Assembly (NCBI RefSeq): GCF_905207935.1
Contig: NZ_CAJLNI010000003.1
Span: 1 to 51,580, forward strand
DNA from: an uncultured Haemophilus sp.
GTDB taxonomy: Bacteria; Pseudomonadota; Gammaproteobacteria; Enterobacterales; Pasteurellaceae
DNA length: 51,580 nt
Reading direction: 5' to 3'
Position 1 is the first letter of the stretch, and each line of letters opens with the position of its first letter. Positions 24,555 through 33,353 of the stretch are shown one piece after another. The notes beneath the pieces are model-generated. The model saw nothing but the letters and a program-made list of their open reading frames with translations, was not told where the DNA came from and searched no databases. The position numbers and the translations under genes were made by a program.

Positions 24555-27125
24555 ATGAATATTGAAAAATTTACCACAAAATTTCAACAAGCACTCAGTG
24601 AAGCACAATCATTGGCGCTAGGTAAAGATAATCAGTTTATCGAACCAGTGCATTTATTGACCGCACTTTTAAATCAACAAGACGGTTCAATTGCACCAAT
24701 TTTAACGACCAGTGGTGTGAATGTGGCGTTATTGCGTAATGAATTAAACGCCGAATTGAATAAATTGCCACAAGTGTCGGGTAATGGCGGTGATGTGCAA
24801 ATTTCTCGTCAATTACTTAACTTATTGAATTTATGTGACAAATTAGCTCAACAAAAACAAGATAAATTTATTTCTAGTGAATTGTTCTTATTAGCAGCGC
24901 TTGAAGAGCGAGGCACATTAAATGACATTTTGAAAAAATGTGGTGCGAAAAAAGAACAAATTCTACAAGCGATCCAACATATTCGTGGAGGACAAAGCGT
25001 GAACGATCAAAATGCAGAAGAAAGCAGACAAGCTCTTGAAAAATATACAATTGATTTAACAGCTCGTGCTGAAAGCGGCAAACTAGACCCCGTTATTGGC
25101 CGTGATGAAGAAATTCGTCGAGCGATTCAAGTATTACAACGTCGTACCAAAAACAACCCAGTATTAATCGGTGAGCCTGGTGTAGGTAAAACTGCTATCG
25201 TGGAAGGTTTAGCACAACGTATTGTTAATGGTGAAGTGCCTGAAGGCTTAAAAAACAAACGTGTACTTTCTTTAGATATGGGTGCGCTGATTGCCGGTGC
25301 GAAATACCGCGGTGAATTTGAAGAGCGCTTAAAAGCTGTTTTAAATGAATTATCAAAAGAAGAAGGTCGCGTGATCCTCTTTATTGATGAAATCCATACC
25401 ATGGTTGGTGCAGGTAAAACTGATGGTGCAATGGATGCGGGTAACTTATTAAAACCAAGTTTAGCACGCGGTGAATTACACTGTGTGGGGGCAACCACAC
25501 TAGACGAATATCGTCAATATATCGAGAAAGATGCCGCACTTGAGCGTCGTTTCCAAAAAGTCTTTGTGGATGAGCCAAGTGTCGAAGATACCATTGCGAT
25601 CTTACGTGGTTTGAAAGAGCGTTATGAGATCCATCACCATGTAGATATTACTGACCCGGCAATCGTGGCAGCAGCAACGCTTTCACATCGTTATATTTCC
25701 GATCGTCAATTGCCGGATAAAGCCATCGACTTAATCGATGAAGCCGCTTCTAGCATCCGTATGGAAATTGACTCTAAACCAGAGCCGCTTGATCGTCTTG
25801 AACGCCGTATTATCCAATTAAAATTGGAACAACAAGCATTACAAAAAGAAGAAGACGAAGCAAGCCGTAAACGTTTAGAGATGTTAGAAAAAGAGCTTGC
25901 TGATAAAGAACGCGAATATGCTGAACTTGAAGAAGTTTGGAAATCAGAAAAAGCGACCCTTTCAGGTTCACAACACATCAAACAAGCGTTAGATGCGGCG
26001 AAAACTGAAATGGAACAAGCGCGTCGTGCAGGTGATTTAAGCAAGATGTCTGAGCTTCAATACGGTCGCATTCCTGAATTGGAAAAACAACTTGCTGCCG
26101 CTGAAACCAGCGAAGGCAAAGAGATGACCTTATTGCGCTATCGTGTGACTGATGAAGAAATTGCGGAAGTGCTTTCTAAAGCAACGGGTATTCCAGTTTC
26201 TAAAATGATGGAAGGCGAGAAAGAAAAACTCTTACGCATGGAAGAAGAATTGCATAAACGTGTGATCGGTCAAGAAGAAGCAGTCGATGCCGTTGCAAAC
26301 GCGATTCGTCGTAGCCGTGCAGGGCTTTCTGATCCTAACCGCCCAATTGGTTCGTTCTTATTCTTAGGTCCAACGGGTGTAGGTAAAACAGAGCTTTGCA
26401 AAACGTTGGCGAAATTCCTCTTTGACAGTGAAGATGCGATGGTGCGTATTGATATGTCAGAGTTTATGGAAAAACACAGCGTATCTCGTTTAGTGGGGGC
26501 ACCTCCAGGCTATGTTGGCTATGAAGAAGGTGGTTACTTAACTGAAGCGGTACGTCGTCGTCCGTATTCGGTAATTTTGCTCGATGAAGTGGAAAAAGCA
26601 CATGCGGATGTATTCAACATTTTATTACAAGTGTTGGATGATGGTCGTTTAACGGATGGTCAAGGGCGTACTGTGGACTTCCGTAACACGGTTGTGATTA
26701 TGACCTCTAACTTGGGTTCTGATTTAATCCAAGGCAGCAAAGACGAAAGCTATAGCGAAATGAAAGCCTTAGTGATGTCTGTGGTAGGCCAACATTTCCG
26801 TCCGGAATTCATCAACCGTATTGACGAAACAGTGGTATTCCATCCACTTGGTAAAGAAAATATCCGTGCGATTGCAAGCATTCAATTAGAACGTTTAGCA
26901 AAACGTATGGAAACTCGTGGTTACGAATTAGTGTTTACCGAAGCGTTATTAGATTTCATTGGTGAAGTGGGTTACGACCCAATTTATGGAGCGCGTCCAT
27001 TAAAACGTGCAATCCAACAAGAGATCGAAAACAGCTTGGCACAACAAGTTCTATCTGGTCAATTATTACCAGGTAAAGTGGTCACAGTGGATTATGTGGA
27101 TGGCAAAGTTCAAGCCAGACAATAA
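24555..27125 (+). CDS. clpB: ATP-dependent disaggregase ClpB
   Basis: ClpB is a hexameric AAA+ chaperone that resolubilises aggregates with DnaK. At 856 residues it has the Clp N-domain, AAA-1 with GEPGVGKTAI (about residue 206) and VILFIDEIHTMVGAG, the coiled-coil middle domain (about 400-530, Glu/Lys-rich) that distinguishes ClpB from ClpA, and AAA-2 with GPTGVGKTELCK and VILLDEVEKAH. The C-terminal PIYGARPLKRAIQQEIENSLAQ is typical. Heat-shock control is supported by the promoter upstream. In E. coli clpB follows pgeF; here 6S RNA and fau are nearby instead. Confidence 0.98.
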   Translation: MNIEKFTTKFQQALSEAQSLALGKDNQFIEPVHLLTALLNQQDGSIAPILTTSGVNVALLRNELNAELNKLPQVSGNGGDVQISRQLLNLLNLCDKLAQQKQDKFISSELFLLAALEERGTLNDILKKCGAKKEQILQAIQHIRGGQSVNDQNAEESRQALEKYTIDLTARAESGKLDPVIGRDEEIRRAIQVLQRRTKNNPVLIGEPGVGKTAIVEGLAQRIVNGEVPEGLKNKRVLSLDMGALIAGAKYRGEFEERLKAVLNELSKEEGRVILFIDEIHTMVGAGKTDGAMDAGNLLKPSLARGELHCVGATTLDEYRQYIEKDAALERRFQKVFVDEPSVEDTIAILRGLKERYEIHHHVDITDPAIVAAATLSHRYISDRQLPDKAIDLIDEAASSIRMEIDSKPEPLDRLERRIIQLKLEQQALQKEEDEASRKRLEMLEKELADKEREYAELEEVWKSEKATLSGSQHIKQALDAAKTEMEQARRAGDLSKMSELQYGRIPELEKQLAAAETSEGKEMTLLRYRVTDEEIAEVLSKATGIPVSKMMEGEKEKLLRMEEELHKRVIGQEEAVDAVANAIRRSRAGLSDPNRPIGSFLFLGPTGVGKTELCKTLAKFLFDSEDAMVRIDMSEFMEKHSVSRLVGAPPGYVGYEEGGYLTEAVRRRPYSVILLDEVEKAHADVFNILLQVLDDGRLTDGQGRTVDFRNTVVIMTSNLGSDLIQGSKDESYSEMKALVMSVVGQHFRPEFINRIDETVVFHPLGKENIRAIASIQLERLAKRMETRGYELVFTEALLDFIGEVGYDPIYGARPLKRAIQQEIENSLAQQVLSGQLLPGKVVTVDYVDGKVQARQ

Positions 27126-27136
27126 TTTGTAAAATG

Positions 27137-27171
27137 AAAAGCCATTTAGTGAAAGCTAAATGGCTTTTTTA
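27137..27171 (+). terminator. Rho-independent terminator after clpB
   Basis: GCCATTTAG (27141-27149) pairs with CTAAATGGC (27156-27164), flanked by A and T runs. Confidence 0.9.
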
Positions 27172-27237
27172 TGCTTTGGTAAAAGATAAAATAGGGTAGA
27201 ATGTCGCTGTTTATAGCGTACAAAAATGAGGAAGAAA

Positions 27238-27831
27238 ATGACCGCACTTTTAAAAATTGGTTTGGTTTCGGTGTCAGACCGTGCATCAAGTGGTGTGTAT
27301 CAAGATCAAGGGATTCCCGAATTACAACAATGGCTAGAGCAAGCGTTGGTGGATCCTTTTGAAGTGGAAACGCGATTAATTCCAGACGAGCAGCCATTAA
27401 TTGAACAAACGTTGAAAGAATTAGTGGATGAGTACCATTGTCATTTAGTGCTTACAACAGGTGGTACAGGGCCGGCAAAACGTGATATCACACCTGATGC
27501 CACATTGGCTGTTGCTGATCGTGAAATGCCGGGATTTGGCGAGCAAATGCGTCAAGTGAGTTTACATTTTGTGCCAACAGCGATTTTATCTCGTCAAGTT
27601 GGTGTGATTCGTAAAAACAGCCTAATCTTGAACTTACCTGGGCAGCCAAAAGCCATCAAAGAGACTTTAGAAGGCGTGAAAGATGAGCAAGGCAAGGTCT
27701 TAGTGAAAGGGATTTTTAGTGCGGTGCCTTACTGCTTGCAATTAATCGATGGTATTTATATTGATACCAAGCCTGAAGTGATTACAAGCTTCCGACCGAA
27801 AGCCGCACGTCGCGAAAATTTGGAGAAATAA
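27238..27831 (+). CDS. mog: Molybdopterin adenylyltransferase MogA
   Basis: MogA adenylylates molybdopterin before molybdenum insertion in cofactor synthesis. The start at 27238 (MTALLKIGLVSVSDRASSGVYQDQGIP) follows AGGAAG; an ATG four codons upstream overlaps that site. The 197-residue sequence is very close to the E. coli protein: LVLTTGGTGPAKRDITPDATLAVADREMPGFGEQMRQ and SLILNLPGQPKAIKETLEGV. The first codons are formed by an uptake signal fused to the start codon (ATGACCGCACTTTT), giving the N-terminal MTALL. glnB starts one base after the stop. Confidence 0.96.
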   Translation: MTALLKIGLVSVSDRASSGVYQDQGIPELQQWLEQALVDPFEVETRLIPDEQPLIEQTLKELVDEYHCHLVLTTGGTGPAKRDITPDATLAVADREMPGFGEQMRQVSLHFVPTAILSRQVGVIRKNSLILNLPGQPKAIKETLEGVKDEQGKVLVKGIFSAVPYCLQLIDGIYIDTKPEVITSFRPKAARRENLEK

Positions 27832-27832
27832 G

Positions 27833-28171
27833 ATGAAAAAAATCGAAGCCATTATTAAGCCATTTAAATTAGATGATGTACGTGAAAATTTATCTGATAT
27901 TGGCATTAGCGGAATGACGGTGACTGAAGTTCGTGGTTTTGGTCGTCAAAAAGGGCATACAGAGCTTTATCGTGGTGCGGAATACATGGTAGATTTTCTG
28001 CCTAAAGTGAAAATTGAAATTGTCGTGCCAGATGATTTGCTTGAACAATGCCTTGAAACCATTGTTGAAACTTGCCAAACAGGCAAAATCGGTGATGGGA
28101 AGATCTTTGTTTATGATGTAGAACGCGTGATTCGTGTTCGTACAGGCGAAGAAAATGAGGAAGCCATTTAA
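27833..28171 (+). CDS. glnB: Nitrogen regulatory protein P-II GlnB
   Basis: GlnB is the trimeric signal protein that senses 2-oxoglutarate and ATP/ADP and is uridylylated by GlnD. It is 112 residues, with the uridylylation site Tyr51 in the T-loop (YRGAEYMVDFLPK), GKIGDGKIFVYDVERVIRVRTGE in the B/C-loop region, and the KKIEAIIKPFKLDDVRE start. All expected residues are present. It is wedged between mog and tqsA with one-base spacing on each side (stop overlaps the next ATG), so it is part of a tight three-gene unit. No glnA or amtB lies nearby. Confidence 0.97.
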   Translation: MKKIEAIIKPFKLDDVRENLSDIGISGMTVTEVRGFGRQKGHTELYRGAEYMVDFLPKVKIEIVVPDDLLEQCLETIVETCQTGKIGDGKIFVYDVERVIRVRTGEENEEAI

Positions 28172-29211
28172 TGGAAAAAAACTTAAATTTTAACCGCACT
28201 TTAGTCGCAATGGCAGCTCTAGTAATTGTGTTTGCAGGGATTAAACTTGCGGCAGAGATTGTCGTGCCTTTTTTATTGGCATTATTTATTGCCATTATTT
28301 GCTCGCCAGTGATTAAAGCAATGACACAACGTAAAGTGCCGCATGGTATTGCGATTGCCTTGCTGTTTATCTTAATTTTAATTGTATTCTTTTTCCTAGC
28401 GGGATTAATTAACAGCAGTGTGCAAGAATTTACACGCTCTATTCCGCAATATAAAGTGCTGCTTTCAGAGCGCATAAATGATGCCATGGTGTTAGCTCAA
28501 AAACTGAAATTGCCGATTGTAATTTCTCACGAAGCCATTATGAAGCATTTTGATCCAAGTGTGATCATGAACTTTGTGAGCCATTTATTATTAAACTTTT
28601 CTGGCGTGCTGTCGAATGCTTTTGTGTTGATTTTAGTGGTAATTTTTATGCTATTTGAAGCACCGACGATGAAGCATAAATTTGCTTTAGTGTTAAGTAA
28701 TAATGAAGATGATGTTGTCGCGAAAGAACATCATATTGATCGTGTTTTAGACAGTGTGATTCGTTATCTTGGCGTGAAAACATTGATTAGTTTGCTTAGC
28801 GGTATCTCGACGTGGATTTTGTTGGACGTACTGGGTGTGCAATATGCGATTTTATGGGGAACCTTAACCTTCTTATTAAATTACATTCCGAATATCGGTT
28901 CAATTATTGCAGCAGTGCCTGTTATTGTTCAAGCGTTATTGCTGAATGGATTTGGTGTAGGCATGGGCGTAACCGTCGGTATTATTGCATTAAATATTGT
29001 GATCGGTAATATTATTGAACCGAAAATGATGGGTAAAACCTTAGGCCTTTCTACCTTGGTCGTATTCTTTTCCTTACTTTTCTGGGGATGGTTACTTGGT
29101 ACGGTAGGTATGTTACTTTCTGTACCGTTGACAATGGCATTTAAAATCACTTTAGAAAGTTCAGAATCAACGAAGAAATATGCGGCTTTATTGGGTGATG
29201 TAAACGAATAA
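28171..29211 (+). CDS. tqsA: AI-2E family transporter, TqsA-like
   Basis: This is a 346-residue membrane protein of the AI-2E (PerM) family. Its sequence follows E. coli TqsA closely: FAAEIIVPF-like KLAAEIVVPFLLALFIAIICSP, LNYIPNIGSIIAAVPVIVQALLLNGFG, GNIIEPKMMGKTLGLSTLVVFFSLLFWGWLLGTVGMLLSVPLT. TqsA was proposed to export autoinducer-2; the transport function here is inferred. The ATG overlaps the glnB stop. A terminator lies between it and the convergent secF. Confidence 0.88.
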   Translation: MEKNLNFNRTLVAMAALVIVFAGIKLAAEIVVPFLLALFIAIICSPVIKAMTQRKVPHGIAIALLFILILIVFFFLAGLINSSVQEFTRSIPQYKVLLSERINDAMVLAQKLKLPIVISHEAIMKHFDPSVIMNFVSHLLLNFSGVLSNAFVLILVVIFMLFEAPTMKHKFALVLSNNEDDVVAKEHHIDRVLDSVIRYLGVKTLISLLSGISTWILLDVLGVQYAILWGTLTFLLNYIPNIGSIIAAVPVIVQALLLNGFGVGMGVTVGIIALNIVIGNIIEPKMMGKTLGLSTLVVFFSLLFWGWLLGTVGMLLSVPLTMAFKITLESSESTKKYAALLGDVNE

Positions 29212-29244
29212 AGTGCGGTCATAAAATGACATAATTTTAGCAAT

Positions 29245-29276
29245 AAAAAAGCCACCATTATGGTGGCTTTCTTTTT
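29245..29276. terminator. Bidirectional terminator between tqsA and secF
   Basis: AAAAAAGCCACCA / TGGTGGCTTTCTTTTT, with a TTA loop and A/T flanks on each side, lies between convergent genes. Confidence 0.88.
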
Positions 29277-29293
29277 ATCTCATGTTCGATAGA

Positions 29294-30268
29294 TTAAGGT
29301 AAATCATCGATTTCTTTATCCACTTTTGGTGGAATCATATGTTCGCGGCGTAGGCCAACGTCATAAGCAATCGCAATCGCGATAAAGATTGATGAGTAAG
29401 TACCAAAACCGATACCGATTAATAACGCTAACGAGAAGTTATGAATTGATGGACCACCAAAGAAGAACAAGGCAATCACAACAAGAAGCGTTGTGAGAGA
29501 TGTCATGATGGTTCTCGATAAGGTTTGCGTTAAGGAAATATCAATAATATCGATGGTATCTACACGACGAATTTTACGGAAGTTTTCACGCACACGGTCG
29601 AATACCACGATACTATCGTTGATAGAGTAACCCACAACGGAAAGAATTGCCGCCACGAAGGTTAAATCCATTTCAACTTGTAATGCAGAGAACACTCCGA
29701 GGGTGACAACTACGTCGTGGGCAAGTGAGGCAATACCGCCAACCGCTAAACGCCATTCAAAGCGTGAACCGATATAAATCAACATCATCGCAAGGGTCGC
29801 AAGAGTTGCATAAACTGCACCTTGAGCTAACTCTTCACCAACGTTCGGACCGACAAATTCAATACTGTTAATATGAATATTTGGATCAATCGTTTGAAGC
29901 ATCCCTTTAACGTGTTCACCGATACCTGAGTCGTTATTGTCAGCTGGTAAGCGAATCATGACATCTTGCACAGAACCCGTTGTTTGTACAATTGGGCTTG
30001 AAATCCCGTTTTGGTTTAATGTGCCACGGATTTTCTCTAAATCAGCGGGTTGTGAGAAGTGAGTATCAAATACCACACCGCCCGTAAAATCTAAGCCCCA
30101 GTTGAAGCCTTTTGTAATAATGAAGAAGAGGGAAATCGCCATCAAAATAGCGGAAAATGCATACCCTACAAATCTCACTTTCATAAATTCAGTGAGAGGG
30201 AATGGCAATTTAATCCCATTCACTTCACGGATAAAATGTCCGTTTTTATCTTTTGCAAATAATCTCAT
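29294..30268 (-). CDS. secF: Protein translocase subunit SecF
   Basis: SecF is the partner of SecD in the proton-driven accessory complex of the Sec translocon. It is 324 residues with six transmembrane segments and a large periplasmic loop after the first. Conserved blocks include GLDFTGGVVFD, VGYSINDSIVVFDRVRENFR and the SRTIMTSLTTLLVVIALFFFGG region. It follows secD with a 10-base gap as the last gene of the yajC-secD-secF operon. Confidence 0.97.
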   Translation of the reverse strand: MRLFAKDKNGHFIREVNGIKLPFPLTEFMKVRFVGYAFSAILMAISLFFIITKGFNWGLDFTGGVVFDTHFSQPADLEKIRGTLNQNGISSPIVQTTGSVQDVMIRLPADNNDSGIGEHVKGMLQTIDPNIHINSIEFVGPNVGEELAQGAVYATLATLAMMLIYIGSRFEWRLAVGGIASLAHDVVVTLGVFSALQVEMDLTFVAAILSVVGYSINDSIVVFDRVRENFRKIRRVDTIDIIDISLTQTLSRTIMTSLTTLLVVIALFFFGGPSIHNFSLALLIGIGFGTYSSIFIAIAIAYDVGLRREHMIPPKVDKEIDDLP

Positions 30269-30278
30269 CTTATCCTAC

Positions 30279-32129
30279 CTAAATTGATAATTTTTCAAGA
30301 CGTTTACCGCCGTATAGGAAGTTCACGATAGCACGTGTTCCGGTAATCGCTGTAAACATTGAAATTGCCACACCTAATGCAAGAGTTACCGCAAAGCCTT
30401 GAATTGGGCCGGTACCGACAGCATAAAGAATAATCGCCGTTAAAATTGTGGTTAAGTTCGCATCGAAGATAGAGGAGAATGCACCGTTATAACCTTCGTT
30501 AATGGCTTGCTGGATTGGACGACCATTACGAATTTCTTCTTTGATACGCTCAAAAATAAGTACGTTGGCATCCACCGACATCCCCAAGGTTAATACGATA
30601 CCCGCAATCCCTGGCATGGAAAGTGTTGCCCCAGGTAGGATAGACATTAAACCGACTAATAAAACGATGTTAATCACTAATGCGAAGCTTGCGATAACGC
30701 CGAAGATTTTGTAGTAAATCAACATGAAGAGGATAACTACAATTAATCCCCAGAAGCTTGCATTGATACCTTGTTCTACGTTTTGTGCACCCAGTGAAGG
30801 ACCAATTGTACGCTCTTCAACAATTTGCACTGGCGCGATTAATGCACCTGATTTTAATAACATAGAAAGGTTTTGTGCTTCCGCAGAGCTGCTTACACCC
30901 GTAATTTGGAAGTTAGAACTAAAGCGACCTTGAATGGTTGCGACGTTAATGACTTCTTCATTTTTCTCTAAAATGGTTTTGCCATTTTCGTCTTTTTTAC
31001 CGTTGTCTTTGTATTCTACGTACAAGGTTGCCATTGGTTTTTTGTAGTATTTCTTGGTCGTTTGCGACATGATTTCGCCGCCTTCACTATCCAAGGTTAC
31101 ACTTACTTGTGGCGTACTGGTGTTTTGGTCTAAACCCGAGCTTGAGTTGATGATGTGTTCACCACCCAATACCGCACGTTTGTAAAGTGCAACAGGTCTA
31201 CCTTGACGGTCATATTTGATTTCTGTGTCAGAAGGTAACATACCACGCGCTGCTGATTCTGGGTTCACCAACGAATTCACAATGCGGAATTCAAGTGTTG
31301 CAGTTGCCCCTAAGATTTCTTTTGCACGCGCAGTATCTTGAACACCCGGTAATTCGATTACGATACGTTCTGCACCTTGACGTTGGATAACCGCTTCAGC
31401 TACGCCTAATTCAGCAACACGTTTACGTAAAATCGTTAAGTTTTGCTCGATCGCTAAGTTACGTGATTCTGTTAATGCCGCTTCAGAAAGGGCAAGGTTT
31501 AAGGTGTTGTCACCAATATCAGACACTTCTAGTGTTGGGTGTAATTGACGAATAATACGCGCTGCTTTTGACATTTGGTCAGCGTTTTCTAATGTGACCG
31601 TTGTACCAAATTTGTCGCCATTTTTAATCGCCGTAAACTGAATTTTTTCTTTACGTAATTCGTTGCGTAATGTGTCTTGTAACTGTTCTTGACGTTTAGC
31701 AAGCGCAGAATTCATGTCCACTTCCATTAAGAAGCGTACACCACCACGTAAGTCCAAACCCCATTTCATCGGGTTAGCACCAATGCTGCTTAACCAAGCC
31801 GGTGTTGCCGGTGCAAGGTTTAATGCTGTGGTGTAGTTGTTGCCAAGTTTTTCTGCAATTTTATCTTTGGCAAGAAGTTGGTCATCTGTGTTGGTGAAAC
31901 GGGCAAGAATAGAGCCATTTTCAAGAACGATAGATTTGGTTGGAAGGTTATTTTCTTTCAGTACGTTTTGTACTTCAGTTAATGCGGTGGTGTCTGCTTG
32001 TTGTCCGCGAGTACCGGAAATTTGCACCGCAGGATCTTCACCATAGATATTTGGAAGAGAGTATAAAGCACCAATGGCGACCACAAGGATCACCATTAGA
32101 TTCTTCCATAATGGGTAACGATTTAACAT
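30279..32129 (-). CDS. secD: Protein translocase subunit SecD
   Basis: SecD uses the proton gradient to help pull secreted proteins across the inner membrane. It is 616 residues with an N-terminal TM helix (NRYPLWKNLMVILVVAIGALYSLPNIYGEDPAVQ), the large periplasmic P1 domain with GLDLRGGVRFLMEVD, and five C-terminal TM helices with GMSVDANVLIFERIKEEIRNG and FSSIFDANLTTILTAIILYAVGTGPI. It is full length and intact, in operon with yajC and secF. Confidence 0.97.
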   Translation of the reverse strand: MLNRYPLWKNLMVILVVAIGALYSLPNIYGEDPAVQISGTRGQQADTTALTEVQNVLKENNLPTKSIVLENGSILARFTNTDDQLLAKDKIAEKLGNNYTTALNLAPATPAWLSSIGANPMKWGLDLRGGVRFLMEVDMNSALAKRQEQLQDTLRNELRKEKIQFTAIKNGDKFGTTVTLENADQMSKAARIIRQLHPTLEVSDIGDNTLNLALSEAALTESRNLAIEQNLTILRKRVAELGVAEAVIQRQGAERIVIELPGVQDTARAKEILGATATLEFRIVNSLVNPESAARGMLPSDTEIKYDRQGRPVALYKRAVLGGEHIINSSSGLDQNTSTPQVSVTLDSEGGEIMSQTTKKYYKKPMATLYVEYKDNGKKDENGKTILEKNEEVINVATIQGRFSSNFQITGVSSSAEAQNLSMLLKSGALIAPVQIVEERTIGPSLGAQNVEQGINASFWGLIVVILFMLIYYKIFGVIASFALVINIVLLVGLMSILPGATLSMPGIAGIVLTLGMSVDANVLIFERIKEEIRNGRPIQQAINEGYNGAFSSIFDANLTTILTAIILYAVGTGPIQGFAVTLALGVAISMFTAITGTRAIVNFLYGGKRLEKLSI

Positions 32130-32152
32130 AGTTTTCCCTTTAGGAATTTAAA

Positions 32153-32443
32153 TTAGAGAGATTTTACAGAACCTTTCGGTAATACTGAAACGATGTAGTT
32201 ACGGTTAATCGTGATTTCAGTAGTATCGTTTAAAGCGATAACAATTTCAGCACCTTCGGTTACTTTAGTGATTTTACCAATCAAACCACCAGCGGTTAAT
32301 ACTTCAGTGCCTTTCGCTAATTCAGACATTAATTTTTTGTGTTCTTTGTTACGTTTCGCTTGTGGACGGTAAATCATAAAATAAAAAATTAAACCGAAGA
32401 TCACGAAAATAAATAACGTGGACATTGGGCTTTGTGCTTCCAT
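32153..32443 (-). CDS. yajC: Sec translocon accessory protein YajC
   Basis: YajC is a small single-TM component of the SecDF-YajC complex. It is 96 residues, with TM helix LFIFVIFGLIFYFMIYRPQAKRNKEHKKLMSELAKGTEVLTAGGLIGKI-type family core (RPQ.KR..EH....L..G..V.T.GG). The C-terminus is a small beta-rich domain. It is the first gene of the minus-strand yajC-secD-secF operon. In many relatives tgt is directly upstream; here two extra genes intervene. Confidence 0.95.
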   Translation of the reverse strand: MEAQSPMSTLFIFVIFGLIFYFMIYRPQAKRNKEHKKLMSELAKGTEVLTAGGLIGKITKVTEGAEIVIALNDTTEITINRNYIVSVLPKGSVKSL

Positions 32444-32545
32444 TGTGTTTTCCTTATAAAATGAAAAGTTAAAAGTGTGCGTAAAATACCATAAAACGGC
32501 ATTCAGTAAAAGCCGATGAAGGCAATAACAACTAGAATTTTGGAA

Positions 32546-32773
32546 TTAATTGATTTTTTTCAAGCAAACTTCGAAGATTTGCTCGGAAAGCCAATGTTGA
32601 TCCACTAATTCACATTGATTTTCTTCACAAAAAACAACAAAATTTTCTACCGCACTTTGACGATTTAATTGCAAAACTAATTCATCATTTGGCGCTAAAT
32701 TAGCCAAAGCCTTCTTCGCGGTTAAAAGCGGAATCGGGCAGGAAAGTGCGGTCAAATTTAATTGATATTTCAT
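32546..32773 (-). CDS. TusA/YedF-like sulfurtransferase-family protein
   Basis: This is a 75-residue protein of the TusA/SirA family: MKYQLNLTALSCPIPLLTAKKAL contains the CPxP signature with the active-site Cys12, followed by the alpha/beta fold ending in FEVCLKKIN. Such proteins carry persulfide sulfur for tRNA thiolation or other pathways; which role applies here is unknown. It is three bases downstream of the hemerythrin-domain gene and likely cotranscribed. An uptake signal lies near its start. Confidence 0.8.
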   Translation of the reverse strand: MKYQLNLTALSCPIPLLTAKKALANLAPNDELVLQLNRQSAVENFVVFCEENQCELVDQHWLSEQIFEVCLKKIN

Positions 32774-32776
32774 GAT

Positions 32777-33289
32777 TTAAGCTTGGCGACGAGCAAACAT
32801 AATTTTGCCCATAGCCGTGAGTTGTTCTGCGGATAAATATTGCTTACCAAGCTCAAATAGCGGCTCTTCAAGGGCAATGTGTCTATCATAGCTCGCCACA
32901 AACAGCGTAATCAGCCTTTCATCTACATCAGTGCGTTTCTCTGCAATCAATTCTTCTAGCTGCTCAGAAAGCTTTGCCCAATTTTCATGCAAAGTAACAT
33001 GCTGGCGCTCTAATTCATCCACCGACTCTTTCGCTTGCGGTGCTTTTTCAATTAAAGCGGGGAAAAAGTCTTTTTCTTCATCATCATGATGAAGTGGTGC
33101 GGCGTGATTAAAATACTGCAAAATAGTTTTTACATCATTTAATACGGCTTGATTCACGCCATTTTTTTCTAAATAACCAGGAAGAATCGTGAGTTGCTTG
33201 CAAAAGCGTTTCACTTTGCTATGACAAGCATAAAGCATATCAATCGGTTCATTCCAAGTGGCAAATTGTTGAGGTTCAAGGATTTGCAT
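32777..33289 (-). CDS. Hemerythrin HHE-domain protein
   Basis: This 170-residue protein has a predicted all-helical hemerythrin-like di-iron domain. Candidate ligand residues are the histidines and acidic residues in YACHSKVKRF, APLHHDDEEKDFFPAL, LERQHVTLHENW and YDRHIALEEPLFELG. I chose ATG 33289 (MQILEPQQFATWNEP), which has AAGGAAACC just upstream; an in-frame start 14 codons earlier lacks that site and falls in an uptake-signal region. Members act in oxygen, nitric-oxide or iron-sulfur stress responses; the actual role here is unknown. It precedes the TusA-like gene. Confidence 0.8.
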   Translation of the reverse strand: MQILEPQQFATWNEPIDMLYACHSKVKRFCKQLTILPGYLEKNGVNQAVLNDVKTILQYFNHAAPLHHDDEEKDFFPALIEKAPQAKESVDELERQHVTLHENWAKLSEQLEELIAEKRTDVDERLITLFVASYDRHIALEEPLFELGKQYLSAEQLTAMGKIMFARRQA

Positions 33290-33306
33290 AAGGTTTCCTT
33301 TGTTAA

Positions 33307-33347
33307 AAAGTGCGGTCAAAAAACGCTTCATTTTTTTACCGCACTTT
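33307..33347 (-). terminator. Inverted uptake-signal pair downstream of tgt
   Basis: AAAGTGCGGT (33307-33316) and ACCGCACTTT (33338-33347) form a 10-bp stem with a 21-base loop, between the tgt stop and the hemerythrin gene. It could terminate tgt transcription, though the loop is long. Confidence 0.6.
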
Positions 33348-33353
33348 CAGCAA

